Source: Actinocatenispora comari (GTDB taxonomy: Bacteria > Actinomycetota > Actinomycetes > Mycobacteriales > Micromonosporaceae). From it: a stretch of DNA of 64,000 nt. Location: positions 1 to 64,000 of the forward strand of contig NZ_BOPO01000064.1 of assembly GCF_017312725.1 (NCBI RefSeq), read 5' to 3'. This document shows, in pieces, positions 6,776 through 15,534 of this stretch (the first letter of the stretch is position 1; each line of letters begins with the position of its first letter). Made by a program: the position numbers and the translations under genes. A model generated the notes under the pieces. It did no database searches. It saw only the letters and a program-made list of their open reading frames with translations, and was not told where the DNA came from.

Positions 6776-8587
6776 GGGAGTGACGATCGGGAACGCCGGG
6801 TCCGGCCGGTCGAGCAGCGACTGGAGCCGCCCGAGTACCGCGGAGTCGCCGTCGACGCCCACCCCGGTGAGCACGGCACCGTCGCCGAGCAGGCCGAGCA
6901 GCTGCCGCCTGGTCAGGCTCAGGGTCAGGTCGGCGCCGGCCCCTGGCTCGTCCAGCGGCCAGTGGCTGAGCGCGCCGTTCGACAGCTGCATCCGGTACCA
7001 CTGCCGGGAATCGGTCAGCTGCCAGTCGATCGTGAACGCCTCCTCGGCGGCGCGCGGGCCGTCCAGCCGGATCGCGATCGAGTCGAACAGCTGCTCGACG
7101 GTGAGCGCCGCGAGCATGCCGGCCGAGTCGACCTGGTGGCCGGGCTGGATGCCGTGCCGCAGCTCCTGCGCACCGACCAGGTAGAAGTTGCGCCAGGTAC
7201 CGTTCTCGGCGCCGAACCCGAGCCGCTCGTACACGTCGGCCAGCTGCGCCTTCGCCGCGGTGTCGGTGGGGTCGGCGAACACCGCATGGTTGAGCAGCGT
7301 CGCCGCGAACCGCAGGTCACCGTCGTCGGCGTACCGCTTGGCGACGGCCACCGTGGCGGCCACCCCGCCGAGGCAGTCCACGTACCGCTTCGACTGCTCC
7401 GTCGGCGGATGCTCCCACAGGTGTGCCGGATTGCCGTCGAACCAGCCGAGATAGCGCTGGTAGATCGCCTTGACGTTGTGGCTGACCGAACCGTAGTAGC
7501 CGCGGGCGTGCCAGGCGGTGGCGAGCGCCGGCGGCAGCTCGATGCGCTCGGCGATCTCGCTGCCCACCAGCCCCTGGTTGAGCAGTCGCAGCGTCTGGTC
7601 GTGCAGGTAGGTGTACAGGTCGCGCTGCTCGGTGAGGTAGCCGACGATGTTCTCCCGGCCCCAGGTCGGCCAGTGGTGCGAGGCGAACGCGACGTCCGCC
7701 CGGTCCGCGTACCGCACGATCGCCTCGTTGAGGTAGCGCGCCCAGACCCGGGCGTCGCGCACCACCGCGCCGCGCAGGGTGAGGATGTTGTGCAGGTTGT
7801 GCGTGGCGTTCTCGGCCAGGCACAGCGCCCGGCGCTGCGGGAACAGGAAGTTCATCTCCGCCGGCGCCTCGGTGCCGGGGGTGCACTGGAACTCGATCTC
7901 CACCCCGTCCAGCGTCTCGGTCTGGCCGGTGTGCGTGACGTCCACAGTGGGCGGTCGCAGCCCGACCGTGCCCTGCGAGGCCGTCTGCCCCAGCCCGGTG
8001 CCGATCAACCCGGTCGGACCGGGCGGCAGCGACGCCCCGGTGTGGTAGACGCCGCGGCGCAGCATCGCGGTACCGGCGTAGACGTTCTCCGACACGGCAT
8101 GCTCCAGGAACCCCGCCGGCGCGACGATCGGTACGTCGTCGTCGGGCCCGAGCACGCCGTCGATGCCGCCGAAGTGGTCGATGTGCGAGTGCGTGTGGAT
8201 CACCGCGGTCACCGGGCGCTCGCCGCGATGCCGTCGGTACAGCGCGAGCGCGGCGGTGGCCACCTCCGCCGACACCAGCAGGTCGATCACGATCACCCCG
8301 GTGTCTCCCTCGACCAGGGTCATGTTCGACAGGTCGAGCCCGCGCACCTGGTAGATGCCGTCGGTGACCTCGTAGAGCCCGTGCCGGGCGCACAGCTGGG
8401 ACTGCCGCCACAGGCTCGGGTTCGCCGTGTCCGGGCAGTCGTCGGCGAGGAAGCCGAACGCGTCGTTGTTCCACACCTGGTGGCCGTGCGCATCGGTGAC
8501 GACACAGGGCTCCAGGGCGCCGATCCGGCCCCGGTCGGCGTTCTCGAAGTCGGTCCGGTCCTGGTACGGCAGCTCGTCGGTGCCCAT
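6773..8587 (-). CDS. Alkyl/aryl sulfatase, metallo-beta-lactamase fold (SdsA1/BDS1 type)
   Basis: This 604-residue protein hydrolyses primary alkyl sulfate esters in homologues such as Pseudomonas SdsA1 and yeast BDS1. The binuclear zinc motif HTHSHIDHFGG lies at residues 131–141. A second metal region is seen at EMNFLFP...LCLAENATHNLHN, and a later ASHHWPTWG gives further ligands. The all-alpha dimerisation domain follows, and the C-terminal SCP2-like domain begins near residue 480. Unlike SdsA1 there is no obvious signal peptide, so the enzyme is probably cytoplasmic. It is monocistronic; the ribosome binding site is weak (GGGGGCGAG before the ATG). Confidence 0.88.
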   Translation of the reverse strand: MGTDELPYQDRTDFENADRGRIGALEPCVVTDAHGHQVWNNDAFGFLADDCPDTANPSLWRQSQLCARHGLYEVTDGIYQVRGLDLSNMTLVEGDTGVIVIDLLVSAEVATAALALYRRHRGERPVTAVIHTHSHIDHFGGIDGVLGPDDDVPIVAPAGFLEHAVSENVYAGTAMLRRGVYHTGASLPPGPTGLIGTGLGQTASQGTVGLRPPTVDVTHTGQTETLDGVEIEFQCTPGTEAPAEMNFLFPQRRALCLAENATHNLHNILTLRGAVVRDARVWARYLNEAIVRYADRADVAFASHHWPTWGRENIVGYLTEQRDLYTYLHDQTLRLLNQGLVGSEIAERIELPPALATAWHARGYYGSVSHNVKAIYQRYLGWFDGNPAHLWEHPPTEQSKRYVDCLGGVAATVAVAKRYADDGDLRFAATLLNHAVFADPTDTAAKAQLADVYERLGFGAENGTWRNFYLVGAQELRHGIQPGHQVDSAGMLAALTVEQLFDSIAIRLDGPRAAEEAFTIDWQLTDSRQWYRMQLSNGALSHWPLDEPGAGADLTLSLTRRQLLGLLGDGAVLTGVGVDGDSAVLGRLQSLLDRPDPAFPIVTP

Positions 8588-8710
8588 CTCGCCCCCCCGT
8601 GGTCCTGCCTGGAGCGTACGAAGGGCGGGACGGTGGCGAGCGGGTTTCCGGCAGACGCCCCCGGATCGCCGCGGGTCGGGTAGCGGTGGGCCCGCCGGCT
8701 CCCGAACGCG

Positions 8711-8750
8711 GCGTCGGGGCGTCGGGGCGTCGGGGCGTCAGGGTGTCGGG
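8711..8750. repeat. Five tandem copies of an 8-bp unit at the DsbA-like gene end
   Basis: GCGTCGGG is repeated three times exactly (8711–8734), then as GCGTCAGG and GTGTCGGG. The array stops two bases short of the stop codon of the DsbA-like gene on the minus strand. Confidence 0.85.
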
Positions 8751-8752
8751 GC

Positions 8753-9478
8753 TCAGCCCGCCGCGTTGATCGCGTTCGTCACGGCGCTGACCGAGGCGTC
8801 GACCTGCTTGCCGTCCACGAACACGGTCGGGGTCTGCTGCACGCCCTTCGCCTGCGCGGCGTTGGACACGTGCGTCACCCACTTCGCGTACTTCTGCGAG
8901 GTCACGCACTTGTCGAAGGTGGCGCCGGTGATGCCGGCACCGTGCGCGATCGAGAGGATCTGCTGGTTGGTCAGGCCCTTGCTGTTCTCCGCCGGCTGCT
9001 TGCCGAAGATCGCCGAGGTGAAGTCGGGCAGCTTCTTCGCGTCCGCGGCGCACCCGGCCGCCGCGGCCGACCGGGTGGAGTATTCGGTGCCGGACGAGTA
9101 CCGGTTCAGGTAGTTGAGCGGGTGGTAGGTCAGGGTGATCGTGTTGTTGCCGGAGAAGTCGTTGAGCGGGCCGGCCGCCAGCGTCTCGAACTCCTTGCAG
9201 TGCGGGCACATGTAGTCGAGGTAGATGTCGACGTCGACGCCGCCGTTGCTGACCGGCACGCCCAGGTCGGTGCGGGTCGCACCGACCGGCATCGCGTACG
9301 ACTGGGCGGCTTGGGCGTTGCGGTGGCTCAGGTAGATCGCGCCGGTCACGCCGCCGGCGAGCAGCACCGCCAGCACCGCCACCGCGGAGATCCAGATGGT
9401 CCGGCGCCGGCGGCGTTCGGCCGCCTGCTGGGCCCGGATCAGCTGGTTCGCGCGCTTCTGCCCCTTGCGACTACTCAT
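8753..9478 (-). CDS. Membrane-anchored DsbA/thioredoxin-fold protein
   Basis: The 241-residue protein has a basic cytoplasmic N-terminus, one membrane helix at residues 28–50 and an extracytoplasmic thioredoxin-fold domain. The active site is CPHC near residue 91 (DYMCPHCKEFE), the motif of DsbA and DsbG-like oxidoreductases. The cis-Pro loop QQTPTVFVDGK follows near the end. It probably forms or isomerises disulfides in exported proteins. It overlaps the upstream MauE-like gene by eight bases, so the two are cotranscribed. MauE/VKOR-type membrane partners commonly supply electrons or oxidising power to such proteins. Confidence 0.88.
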   Translation of the reverse strand: MSSRKGQKRANQLIRAQQAAERRRRRTIWISAVAVLAVLLAGGVTGAIYLSHRNAQAAQSYAMPVGATRTDLGVPVSNGGVDVDIYLDYMCPHCKEFETLAAGPLNDFSGNNTITLTYHPLNYLNRYSSGTEYSTRSAAAAGCAADAKKLPDFTSAIFGKQPAENSKGLTNQQILSIAHGAGITGATFDKCVTSQKYAKWVTHVSNAAQAKGVQQTPTVFVDGKQVDASVSAVTNAINAAG

Positions 9479-10034
9479 CGTCGTCCTCGTCGTCGTCCAC
9501 CGCCGGAACGGGCGGGAACAGCACCGAGTCCAGCGAGAACCGGGACCGCGACCACCAGAACACCAACAGCGCCAGCAGCACGAAGCCTATGTCTCGCACG
9601 ATGTCGAGCCCGTAGGTGGTGGACTGGTCGGCGCCGAGCGCCCCGCCGGAGGAGAAGCAGCCGCAGTCGATGCGCAGCCCGCGGGCCCAGACCGAGATGA
9701 TGCCGCCGATGTAGATGAGGAACAGCACCGCGGAGGCGGCCGCCATCACCCGCACCGCGATGCCGACCAGCAGCGCCACCCCCAGCAGCACCTCGATGAT
9801 CGGCTGCGCCGACCCGATCACGGTGGACAGCCAGTACGGGAACAGCTTGTACGCGGCGACCGAGCTCACCGACTGGGACAGGTCGACGATCTTGGTGCCG
9901 CCGGAGACCAGCCAGACCACCGACAGGCCGAGCCGGAGCACCAGTGCGACCCAGGAGCCGACCTGGGTGCGGTCGAACCGCAGCCAGTAGGCGGGTGAGC
10001 GGGGATCCATCGGCGTCGCCTGTTCGAACGTCAT
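9471..10034 (-). CDS. MauE/DoxX-family membrane protein
   Basis: From the ATG at 10034, preceded by GGGACGG, the gene encodes 187 residues. Four membrane helices follow a short N-terminal tail (LVLRLGLSVVWLVSGGTKI, then IIEVLLGVALLVGIAV and two more). The motif DCGCFSSGG after the third helix is the Cys-rich signature of the MauE subfamily, named for methylamine dehydrogenase maturation and proposed to serve disulfide formation. The acidic C-terminal tail DDDEDDDE is notable. It is coupled to the DsbA-like gene, supporting a joint role in oxidative folding outside the membrane. Confidence 0.85.
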   Translation of the reverse strand: MTFEQATPMDPRSPAYWLRFDRTQVGSWVALVLRLGLSVVWLVSGGTKIVDLSQSVSSVAAYKLFPYWLSTVIGSAQPIIEVLLGVALLVGIAVRVMAAASAVLFLIYIGGIISVWARGLRIDCGCFSSGGALGADQSTTYGLDIVRDIGFVLLALLVFWWSRSRFSLDSVLFPPVPAVDDDEDDDE

Positions 10035-10129
10035 CTGCTGACCGTCCCGGGTCCTAGGTTGGTGGCTTCTAACTTGCCATGACCACACGGAGTGCGTCGA
10101 CATGCTCAACGCGTCCGGGCGCCACACGT

Positions 10130-10152
10130 GACCGGATTGTTCGAATCCGGTC
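10130..10152. promoter_or_regulatory. Perfect 9-bp inverted repeat
   Basis: GACCGGATT at 10130–10138 and AATCCGGTC at 10144–10152 are exact inverted repeats around GTTCG. With no T-tract and a position between divergent genes, an operator is more likely than a terminator. Confidence 0.4.
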
Positions 10153-10212
10153 CGGGTACCGCCCTGCATCGGACGGGCCGGCCGCCGGCGCGGCTCCGTT
10201 CGCGCGCTATCG

Positions 10213-10228
10213 TGTGAGCCACGTCACG
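10213..10228. promoter_or_regulatory. Crp-like binding site
   Basis: TGTGA-GCCACG-TCACG matches the Crp half-sites TGTGA and TCACA at nine of ten positions. The inner part also fits the actinobacterial form GTG-N6-GNCAC exactly. It lies about 140 bases before the copCD start and 180 bases before the MauE-like start. Confidence 0.45.
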
Positions 10229-10364
10229 TCGGGAACCGCGCCGGCGGACCCGACGACAGTACTGGCATGAGGTGTGGCGAGGGGTGGACCGCGGCGGTCG
10301 GCGCGATCCCGGGGCCGGCGCGGGTCGGCCGGCGGGCGTGGTGCGGCCGGTCGGCAGGGGAGTC

Positions 10365-12467
10365 GTGACCGCGATCCGGACGAGGGTGCACATCTCGGCT
10401 TCGCCCCGCTCCGCCCGCCGCCGCGCGCTCGGACTCCTGCTTGCGGCCGTGGTGGCCGCGCTCGCGGTACTGCTGCCGGCCGGGCCGGCGAGCGCGCACG
10501 CGGTGCTGCTGCGTACCGACCCGGGCAGTGGCTCGATCGTGCAGGACACCCCGACGCGCGTCACGCTGACGTTCAACGAGCCGGTGCAACTGGTCCCGGC
10601 CGACATCGGGGTGGTCGCGCCGACCGGGGCGAAGGTCGGCGGCACGCCCACGCTGACGCACGACGGCACGGTGCTGTCGATCCCGCTGTCCGAGCGGCTG
10701 CCCAAGGGCACCTTCCTCGTCACCTACCGGATCATCTCGGCCGACAGCCATCCGGTCGCCGGCGGCTTCTCGTTCTCCATCGGTGCGCCGTCGAAGACCG
10801 CGCCGGCCGCGACCGGCGGTACCGGCGCCGCCGAGCAGCCGGTGGTCGGGGTCGCGATGCCGGTCGTGCGCTACCTCGGCTACGCCGGCATGGTGCTCGC
10901 CGTCGGCGCCGCCCTGGTACTGATCTCGCTGTGGCCGCGGCGGCTGCCACGGCGCGGGCCGGCCCGGGTGATGGGCCTCGGCGTGCTGCTGGTGGCGGTG
11001 TCCACGCTGGCCGAGGGGTACCTGCAGGTGCCGTACTCGACCGGCGGGTCGCTGACCTCGGTCGGCTACCACGATCTGGTGCAGATCATGAACAGCCGGT
11101 TCGGCTGGGCCCACCTGGCCCGGCTGATTCTGCTCGCCGCCGCGGTACCGCTGCTGTCGGTGATCGGCGCGGCCCGGCGCAACCGGCTCGGTACCGGGGA
11201 ACGCGTCGCGCTCGCGGTGATGGCCGCGCTCGCCGTGTTCACCTGGGGCTACGGCGGGCACCCGAGCACCTCACCGGTGCCGTGGCTGACCGTACTGTCC
11301 GACGCGGTGCACCTCGGCGCGATCGCCGCCTGGCTGGGCGGGCTGGTGATGCTGGTGTGCTTCCTGCTGCCCCGGGCGGCGCCGCGCGAGCTCGCCGCGG
11401 TACTGCCGGTCTGGTCGCGGTGGGCCACGATCGCCGTCAGCGTGCTCGCCGCCGCCGGCATCGTGCAGGCCTGCCTGCAGCTGGGCACGCCGTCGGCGCT
11501 GGTGCAGACGCTGTACGGGCAGCTGATCATCGTCAAGGTGGTGGCCTTCGCCGCGATCCTCGCGGTCGCCTCCTACTCCCGTTCCGCCTCCCGCCGGTAC
11601 GCCCTGGCCGGCCTCCCCGCCCGGCCCGCGGCCGACGCATCCGACGGCGAGGTGCCGGTCGCCGCCGGAGCGTCCGACGAGAGCGGGGTGCCGGTCGCTG
11701 GCGGAGCGTCCGACGAGGGCGAGGTGTCGGTCGCCGGCGGAGCGGGCGACGCCGCGAAGCCGGGCGATCACGTCGAACGGGCGGACGGTGCCGAGCGGAC
11801 CGTGGGCGCCGAGCCGGACGACGGCGCGGGCTCGGCCGACGATCCGGACGCGACCGAGTTCACCGACCCGGTCTGGGAAGAGGTGTACGCGGCCGGGTCG
11901 GGCCACCGTGACACCGCCGAGGCGCGGAGTCCCGGCGCGCCGGCCGGCAAGCGCCTGCCCGGCGCCGCCGCCGGTGCGGAACCGGAGCCGCCGGCCGAGC
12001 CGTCCACTGTGGATCGGCGGGCGCTGTGGCGGCTGATCCTGGTGGAGCTGTGCATCGCGGCGGTCATCCTCGGCGTCACCGCGGTGCTGGTGCAGACCAC
12101 ACCAGCGCGGTCGGCGACCAGCGCGGCCAGCGAGGCGAAGAACCTGCCGTACTCGGCCACCCTGAACGACAAGCTGTTCAGCCTGCAGGTGCAGCTCGAC
12201 CCGGCCCGCACCGGGAAGAACACCCTGCACGCCATCGCGTACCACCCGGACGACGGCAGCCCGGTACGGGTGCGCCAGTGGAAGGTGACCGCGAGCCTGC
12301 CCAGCGCCGGCATCGGCCCGATCACGATCCCGACCGAGGCGATCACCGACAACCACGCGATCGCCGACGTGGCGCTGCCGAAGGCCGGCAACTGGAAGTT
12401 CTCGTTCACGCTGCGAATCTCCGAGATCGACGAGTCGACCGTCACGACCACGGTGCCGGTGCGCTGA
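10365..12467 (+). CDS. CopC–CopD fusion, copper-handling membrane protein (YcnJ-like)
   Basis: Starting at the GTG at 10365 behind CAGGGGAG, this 700-residue protein begins with a signal peptide. The mature protein should start at the His of AHAVLLRTDP, the copper ligand of the CopC domain, which spans about residues 45–140. Eight membrane helices of a CopD domain follow to about residue 410. A long acidic low-complexity loop (about 415–545) with three 12-residue repeats comes next, then one more helix and an extracytoplasmic YtkA-like beta domain. It is probably involved in copper uptake or supply to cuproenzymes. The YcnI gene 35 bases downstream belongs to the same operon. Confidence 0.9.
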   Translation: MTAIRTRVHISASPRSARRRALGLLLAAVVAALAVLLPAGPASAHAVLLRTDPGSGSIVQDTPTRVTLTFNEPVQLVPADIGVVAPTGAKVGGTPTLTHDGTVLSIPLSERLPKGTFLVTYRIISADSHPVAGGFSFSIGAPSKTAPAATGGTGAAEQPVVGVAMPVVRYLGYAGMVLAVGAALVLISLWPRRLPRRGPARVMGLGVLLVAVSTLAEGYLQVPYSTGGSLTSVGYHDLVQIMNSRFGWAHLARLILLAAAVPLLSVIGAARRNRLGTGERVALAVMAALAVFTWGYGGHPSTSPVPWLTVLSDAVHLGAIAAWLGGLVMLVCFLLPRAAPRELAAVLPVWSRWATIAVSVLAAAGIVQACLQLGTPSALVQTLYGQLIIVKVVAFAAILAVASYSRSASRRYALAGLPARPAADASDGEVPVAAGASDESGVPVAGGASDEGEVSVAGGAGDAAKPGDHVERADGAERTVGAEPDDGAGSADDPDATEFTDPVWEEVYAAGSGHRDTAEARSPGAPAGKRLPGAAAGAEPEPPAEPSTVDRRALWRLILVELCIAAVILGVTAVLVQTTPARSATSAASEAKNLPYSATLNDKLFSLQVQLDPARTGKNTLHAIAYHPDDGSPVRVRQWKVTASLPSAGIGPITIPTEAITDNHAIADVALPKAGNWKFSFTLRISEIDESTVTTTVPVR
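11649..11753 (+). repeat. In-frame 36-bp repeats inside copCD
   Basis: Two 36-base units (11649–11684, 11685–11720) and a 33-base unit (11721–11753) encode EVPVAAGASDES, GVPVAGGASDEG and EVSVAGGAGDA. They sit in the acidic loop after the CopD helices, residues about 429–463. Confidence 0.85.
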
Positions 12468-12502
12468 CGTCGATTCACAGTGGACTGTTCGAAAGGGACA
12501 AG

Positions 12503-13210
12503 ATGAAGCGCAAGAAGCTGCTGTTGTCGGTGCTCGCCGGGGTGGTCGGCGCGCTCGCCGTGGCGGCGCCGGCCGCGGCGCACGTCACCGTCAACCCCAG
12601 TACCGCCGAGCCGGGCGGCTATGCCCGGGTGGCGTTCCGGGTGCCGACCGAGTCGGACACCGCGAGCACCACCAAGCTCGTGGTGTACCTGCCGACCGAT
12701 CACCCGGTGGCGTCGGTCAGCGTCCAGCCGGTACCGGGCTGGAAGGCGGTGCTGCACAAGGCGAAGCTGGCCAAACCGCTGACCACCGAGGGCGGCAACG
12801 TGACCGAGGCGGTCGACCGCATCACCTGGACCGCGCAGTCGGGTGCCGCGATCGAACCGGGGCAGTTCCAGGAGTTCCCGGTCAGCCTCGGGCCGCTGCC
12901 GAAGTCCGGCACGATGACGTTCAAGGCGCTGCAGACCTACTCCGACGGCAAGGTGGTGCGCTGGATCCAGACCGGCAGCAGCGACAGCGAGCTGGAGAAC
13001 CCGGCGCCGGTACTGACCCTGGCCGCGAGCGGCGCACCGGGTGCGCCGGCCGCCACCCCGACCAAGGCCGCGGCGGCCGGGAAGAGCGACGGGCCGAGCT
13101 CCGGTACGGCGCTGACCGTCGGGGTGATCGGGCTGGTCGCCGGGCTGGCCGGGCTGGCGCTGGGCGGTGTCGCGTTCACCCGCTCCCGCCGCGCCGAGGA
13201 CACCCACTAG
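12503..13210 (+). CDS. YcnI-type (DUF1775) copper-binding membrane protein
   Basis: The 235-residue protein starts at an ATG behind GAAAGGGA. A signal peptide ends at AAA; the mature protein should begin with His in HVTVNPSTAEPGG, the histidine brace residue of YcnI domains that binds copper together with a conserved Trp. The DUF1775 domain runs to about residue 170. An Ala/Pro/Thr linker, a C-terminal membrane helix (TVGVIGLVAGLAGLALGGVAF) and a short basic tail follow. It is 35 bases downstream of copCD; YcnI–CopCD pairs are common in Gram-positive bacteria and are linked to copper trafficking. Confidence 0.92.
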   Translation: MKRKKLLLSVLAGVVGALAVAAPAAAHVTVNPSTAEPGGYARVAFRVPTESDTASTTKLVVYLPTDHPVASVSVQPVPGWKAVLHKAKLAKPLTTEGGNVTEAVDRITWTAQSGAAIEPGQFQEFPVSLGPLPKSGTMTFKALQTYSDGKVVRWIQTGSSDSELENPAPVLTLAASGAPGAPAATPTKAAAAGKSDGPSSGTALTVGVIGLVAGLAGLALGGVAFTRSRRAEDTH

Positions 13211-13328
13211 GGGCGGCGCGGCGCAACGCGTCGCCCGCCGCGTGCTCGGCGCCCGGGGCGGGTCCGCCGCATCCGGTCGGGACACGCGGTGACCTGCGAC
13301 GCGGGCGTCGAGGGGACAGAATGGTGTC

Positions 13329-15200
13329 ATGCCATTGCCCATCGAGAACTATGCCTTGATCGGTGACACCCATTCCGCCGCCCTGATCGGCACGGACGGG
13401 TCGATCGACTGGCTGTGCCTGCCCCGGTTCGACTCGCCCGGTGTGTTCAGCGCGCTGCTCGGCGGCCCGTCCGACGGCCGCTGGCAGCTCTGCCCGGTCG
13501 GCGAGATCACGTCGGTGCACCGACGGTACCGGGACGAGACGATGGTGCTGGAAACCGACTTCGTGACCCCGACGGGCCGGGTCCGGGTCATCGACTTCAT
13601 GCCGGTGCGGGACCGTCGCGCCGACGTGATGCGCGTCGTCGAGGGCGTCGACGGCACGGTCGAGATGCGGATGGAGTGGGTCATCCGGTTCGACTACGGC
13701 GAGATCGTGCCGTGGGTGCAGCGGCGGCTCGACGCCCAGGGGCAGCCGGCGATCACCGCCATCGGCGGGCCGGACGCGGTCTGCCTGCGCGGCGATCCGC
13801 TGCCCGAGCACGACTCCACCGATCACCGGCACACCGCCGAGTTCACCGTCACGGCGGGGGAGCGGCGCACCTTCTCGATGACCTGGTACCCGTCCTCGGA
13901 CCAGACGGTGCCGACCGTGCACGACGCGGACGAGCAGCTGCCCCGCACCGAGCGGTTCTGGCGCAGCTGGGCACGCAAGTGCAAGTACCGCGGGCCGTAC
14001 CGGGCGCAGGTGGTGCGTTCGGCGCTGACCCTGAAGGCGCTGACCTACGAGCCGACCGGCGGCATCGTCGCGGCACCCACCACCTCGCTGCCCGAGCAGC
14101 TCGGCGGCGAGCGCAACTGGGACTACCGCTACTGCTGGCTGCGGGACGCGTCGCTGACGCTGCGCTCGATGCTGGACCACGGGTACACGGCGGAGGCGAA
14201 GGCGTGGCGGTCCTGGCTGCTGCGTTCGGTCGCCGGCGACCCCGAGGACCTGCAGATCCTGTACGGCGTGGCCGGCGAGCGGCGGCTGTTCGAGTGGACG
14301 GTGGACACGCTCGACGGGTACCAGGGCGCCAAGCCGGTGCGGATCGGCAACGCGGCGAGCGGCCAGCTGCAGCTCGACGTGTACGGCGAGGTGCTGGACG
14401 CGCTGCACGAGGCGCGCATCGACGGGATCAAGGAGGACGACTTCTCCTGGCCGCTGCAGCTGGCGCTGGCCGACAACCTGCTGTCCAAGTGGGATCAGCC
14501 GGACAACGGGATCTGGGAGGTGCGCGGCGAGCTGCGGCACTTCACCCATTCCCGGATGATGGTGTGGGTCGCGCTCGACCGGCTGGTGCAGGCGGTCGAG
14601 GTGAGCGGGCTGCCCGGCGACGTCGAGCGCTGGCGCACGATGCGCGACGAGGTGCACGAGGAGATCCTGACCAAGGGCTGGAACGACGAGATCGGCGCGT
14701 TCACCCAGTACTACGGCGGGTCCACTGTGGACGCCGCGGTGTTGCTGATGCCGCAGATGGGTTTCCTGCCGGCCGACGACGAGCGGTTCGTCAGCACGAT
14801 GGCGGTGATCGAGCGGGAGCTGCGCGACGGGCCGTTCGTCAAGCGGTACTCGACCGAGCCGACCGAGGCGGACAAGACCGCCGTGGACGGCCTGCCGCCG
14901 GGCGAGGGCGCGTTCCTGATGTGCAGCTTCTGGCTGGTCCGGGCGTACGCGATGGCCGGCCGCACCGAGGAGGCCACCGACCTGTTCGACCAGTTGCTCG
15001 GGTTGTGCAACGACGTCGGGCTGCTCGCCGAGGAGTACGACATCGAGCAGAACCGGATGCTCGGCAACTTCCCGCAGGCGTTCAGCCATCTGGCGTTGAT
15101 CTCGGCCGCGCAGGCGGTCACCACGGCCGGCGCGCCGGACCGCGGTCGGGTGCGCGAGCAGGTGGACGGCCCCGGTTACGGCGAGCAGCGCAGCCGCTGA
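13329..15200 (+). CDS. GH15-family glycoside hydrolase (trehalase or glucoamylase-like)
   Basis: This 623-residue cytoplasmic protein has the two-part structure of bacterial GH15 enzymes. An N-terminal beta domain opens MPLPIENYALIGDTHSAALIG, and an alpha/alpha barrel follows from about residue 240. The family landmarks NWDYRYCWLRDAS (substrate-binding, near residue 262) and GEGAFLMCSFWLVRAYAM (near residue 525) are intact. The closest described actinobacterial members are trehalases that need phosphate and magnesium; glucoamylase activity cannot be excluded. No signal peptide is present. It is monocistronic and ends at a clear terminator. A GAGGGGA ribosome binding site lies 12 bases before the ATG. 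Confidence 0.88.
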   Translation: MPLPIENYALIGDTHSAALIGTDGSIDWLCLPRFDSPGVFSALLGGPSDGRWQLCPVGEITSVHRRYRDETMVLETDFVTPTGRVRVIDFMPVRDRRADVMRVVEGVDGTVEMRMEWVIRFDYGEIVPWVQRRLDAQGQPAITAIGGPDAVCLRGDPLPEHDSTDHRHTAEFTVTAGERRTFSMTWYPSSDQTVPTVHDADEQLPRTERFWRSWARKCKYRGPYRAQVVRSALTLKALTYEPTGGIVAAPTTSLPEQLGGERNWDYRYCWLRDASLTLRSMLDHGYTAEAKAWRSWLLRSVAGDPEDLQILYGVAGERRLFEWTVDTLDGYQGAKPVRIGNAASGQLQLDVYGEVLDALHEARIDGIKEDDFSWPLQLALADNLLSKWDQPDNGIWEVRGELRHFTHSRMMVWVALDRLVQAVEVSGLPGDVERWRTMRDEVHEEILTKGWNDEIGAFTQYYGGSTVDAAVLLMPQMGFLPADDERFVSTMAVIERELRDGPFVKRYSTEPTEADKTAVDGLPPGEGAFLMCSFWLVRAYAMAGRTEEATDLFDQLLGLCNDVGLLAEEYDIEQNRMLGNFPQAFSHLALISAAQAVTTAGAPDRGRVREQVDGPGYGEQRSR

Positions 15201-15220
15201 GCGGCCGCGTGCCCGGACGG

Positions 15221-15261
15221 CCGAAAGCCCCTGACGCCATGCGCCAGAGGCCTTCGGTTTT
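15221..15261 (+). terminator. Rho-independent terminator of the GH15 gene
   Basis: Positions 15221–15237 pair with 15241–15257 (three mismatches) around the loop CAT, followed by a T-run at 15257–15261. It begins 20 bases past the stop codon. Confidence 0.75.
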
Positions 15262-15339
15262 CCGGGCGATCCCCCCGTGGTCGGGCCGGCCGCACCGCCG
15301 GGCCGCCAACCGATCGCCGTGGTGGTCGGACCCGCCTGG

Positions 15340-15399
15340 TCACCACCAGGGACACGCGCCGATGATGATTGCGATGCCCACGCCAATGCCGATCAACAT
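15340..15399 (-). CDS. Candidate 19-residue hydrophobic peptide
   Basis: An ATG at 15399 follows the strong ribosome binding site GGAGGGGA with eight bases of spacing. It opens a frame of 19 codons ending TGA: MLIGIGVGIAIIIGACPWW. The peptide is one continuous hydrophobic stretch with GxGxG spacing, one Cys and a Trp-Trp C-terminus, as in very small membrane peptides. A TTGACC hexamer about 95 bases upstream may be part of its promoter. Nothing else explains the conserved-looking translation signals between the GH15 terminator and the enolase-superfamily gene. No homologue can be named and expression is unproven. Confidence 0.45.
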   Translation of the reverse strand: MLIGIGVGIAIIIGACPWW

Positions 15400-15534
15400 G
15401 GCCGCTTCCCCTCCGTTCTGTTCGCGAGGCTGACCTCACGAACACTTACGGCAACTATGAAGCTACAGCACGTGATCGGATCGGCGCGGGTCAATGGCGT
15501 AATTTCATGGTAAGAGCCGTTATGGGCGGTACGG

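Larger units (their letters stand above)
10035..10364. other. Divergent regulatory region between MauE-like and copCD genes
   Basis: This 330-base region holds no credible gene. It contains a 9-bp perfect dyad at 10130–10152 and a Crp-like site at 10213–10228, both annotated separately, and must carry the promoters of two divergent units. I see no copper-repressor (CsoR) palindrome. Confidence 0.55.

Noticed and set aside
10130-10152. tRNA T-arm-like GTTCGAATCC
   Set aside because: The sequence lies in a simple hairpin; no anticodon arm, acceptor stem or CCA-compatible fold can be drawn around it.
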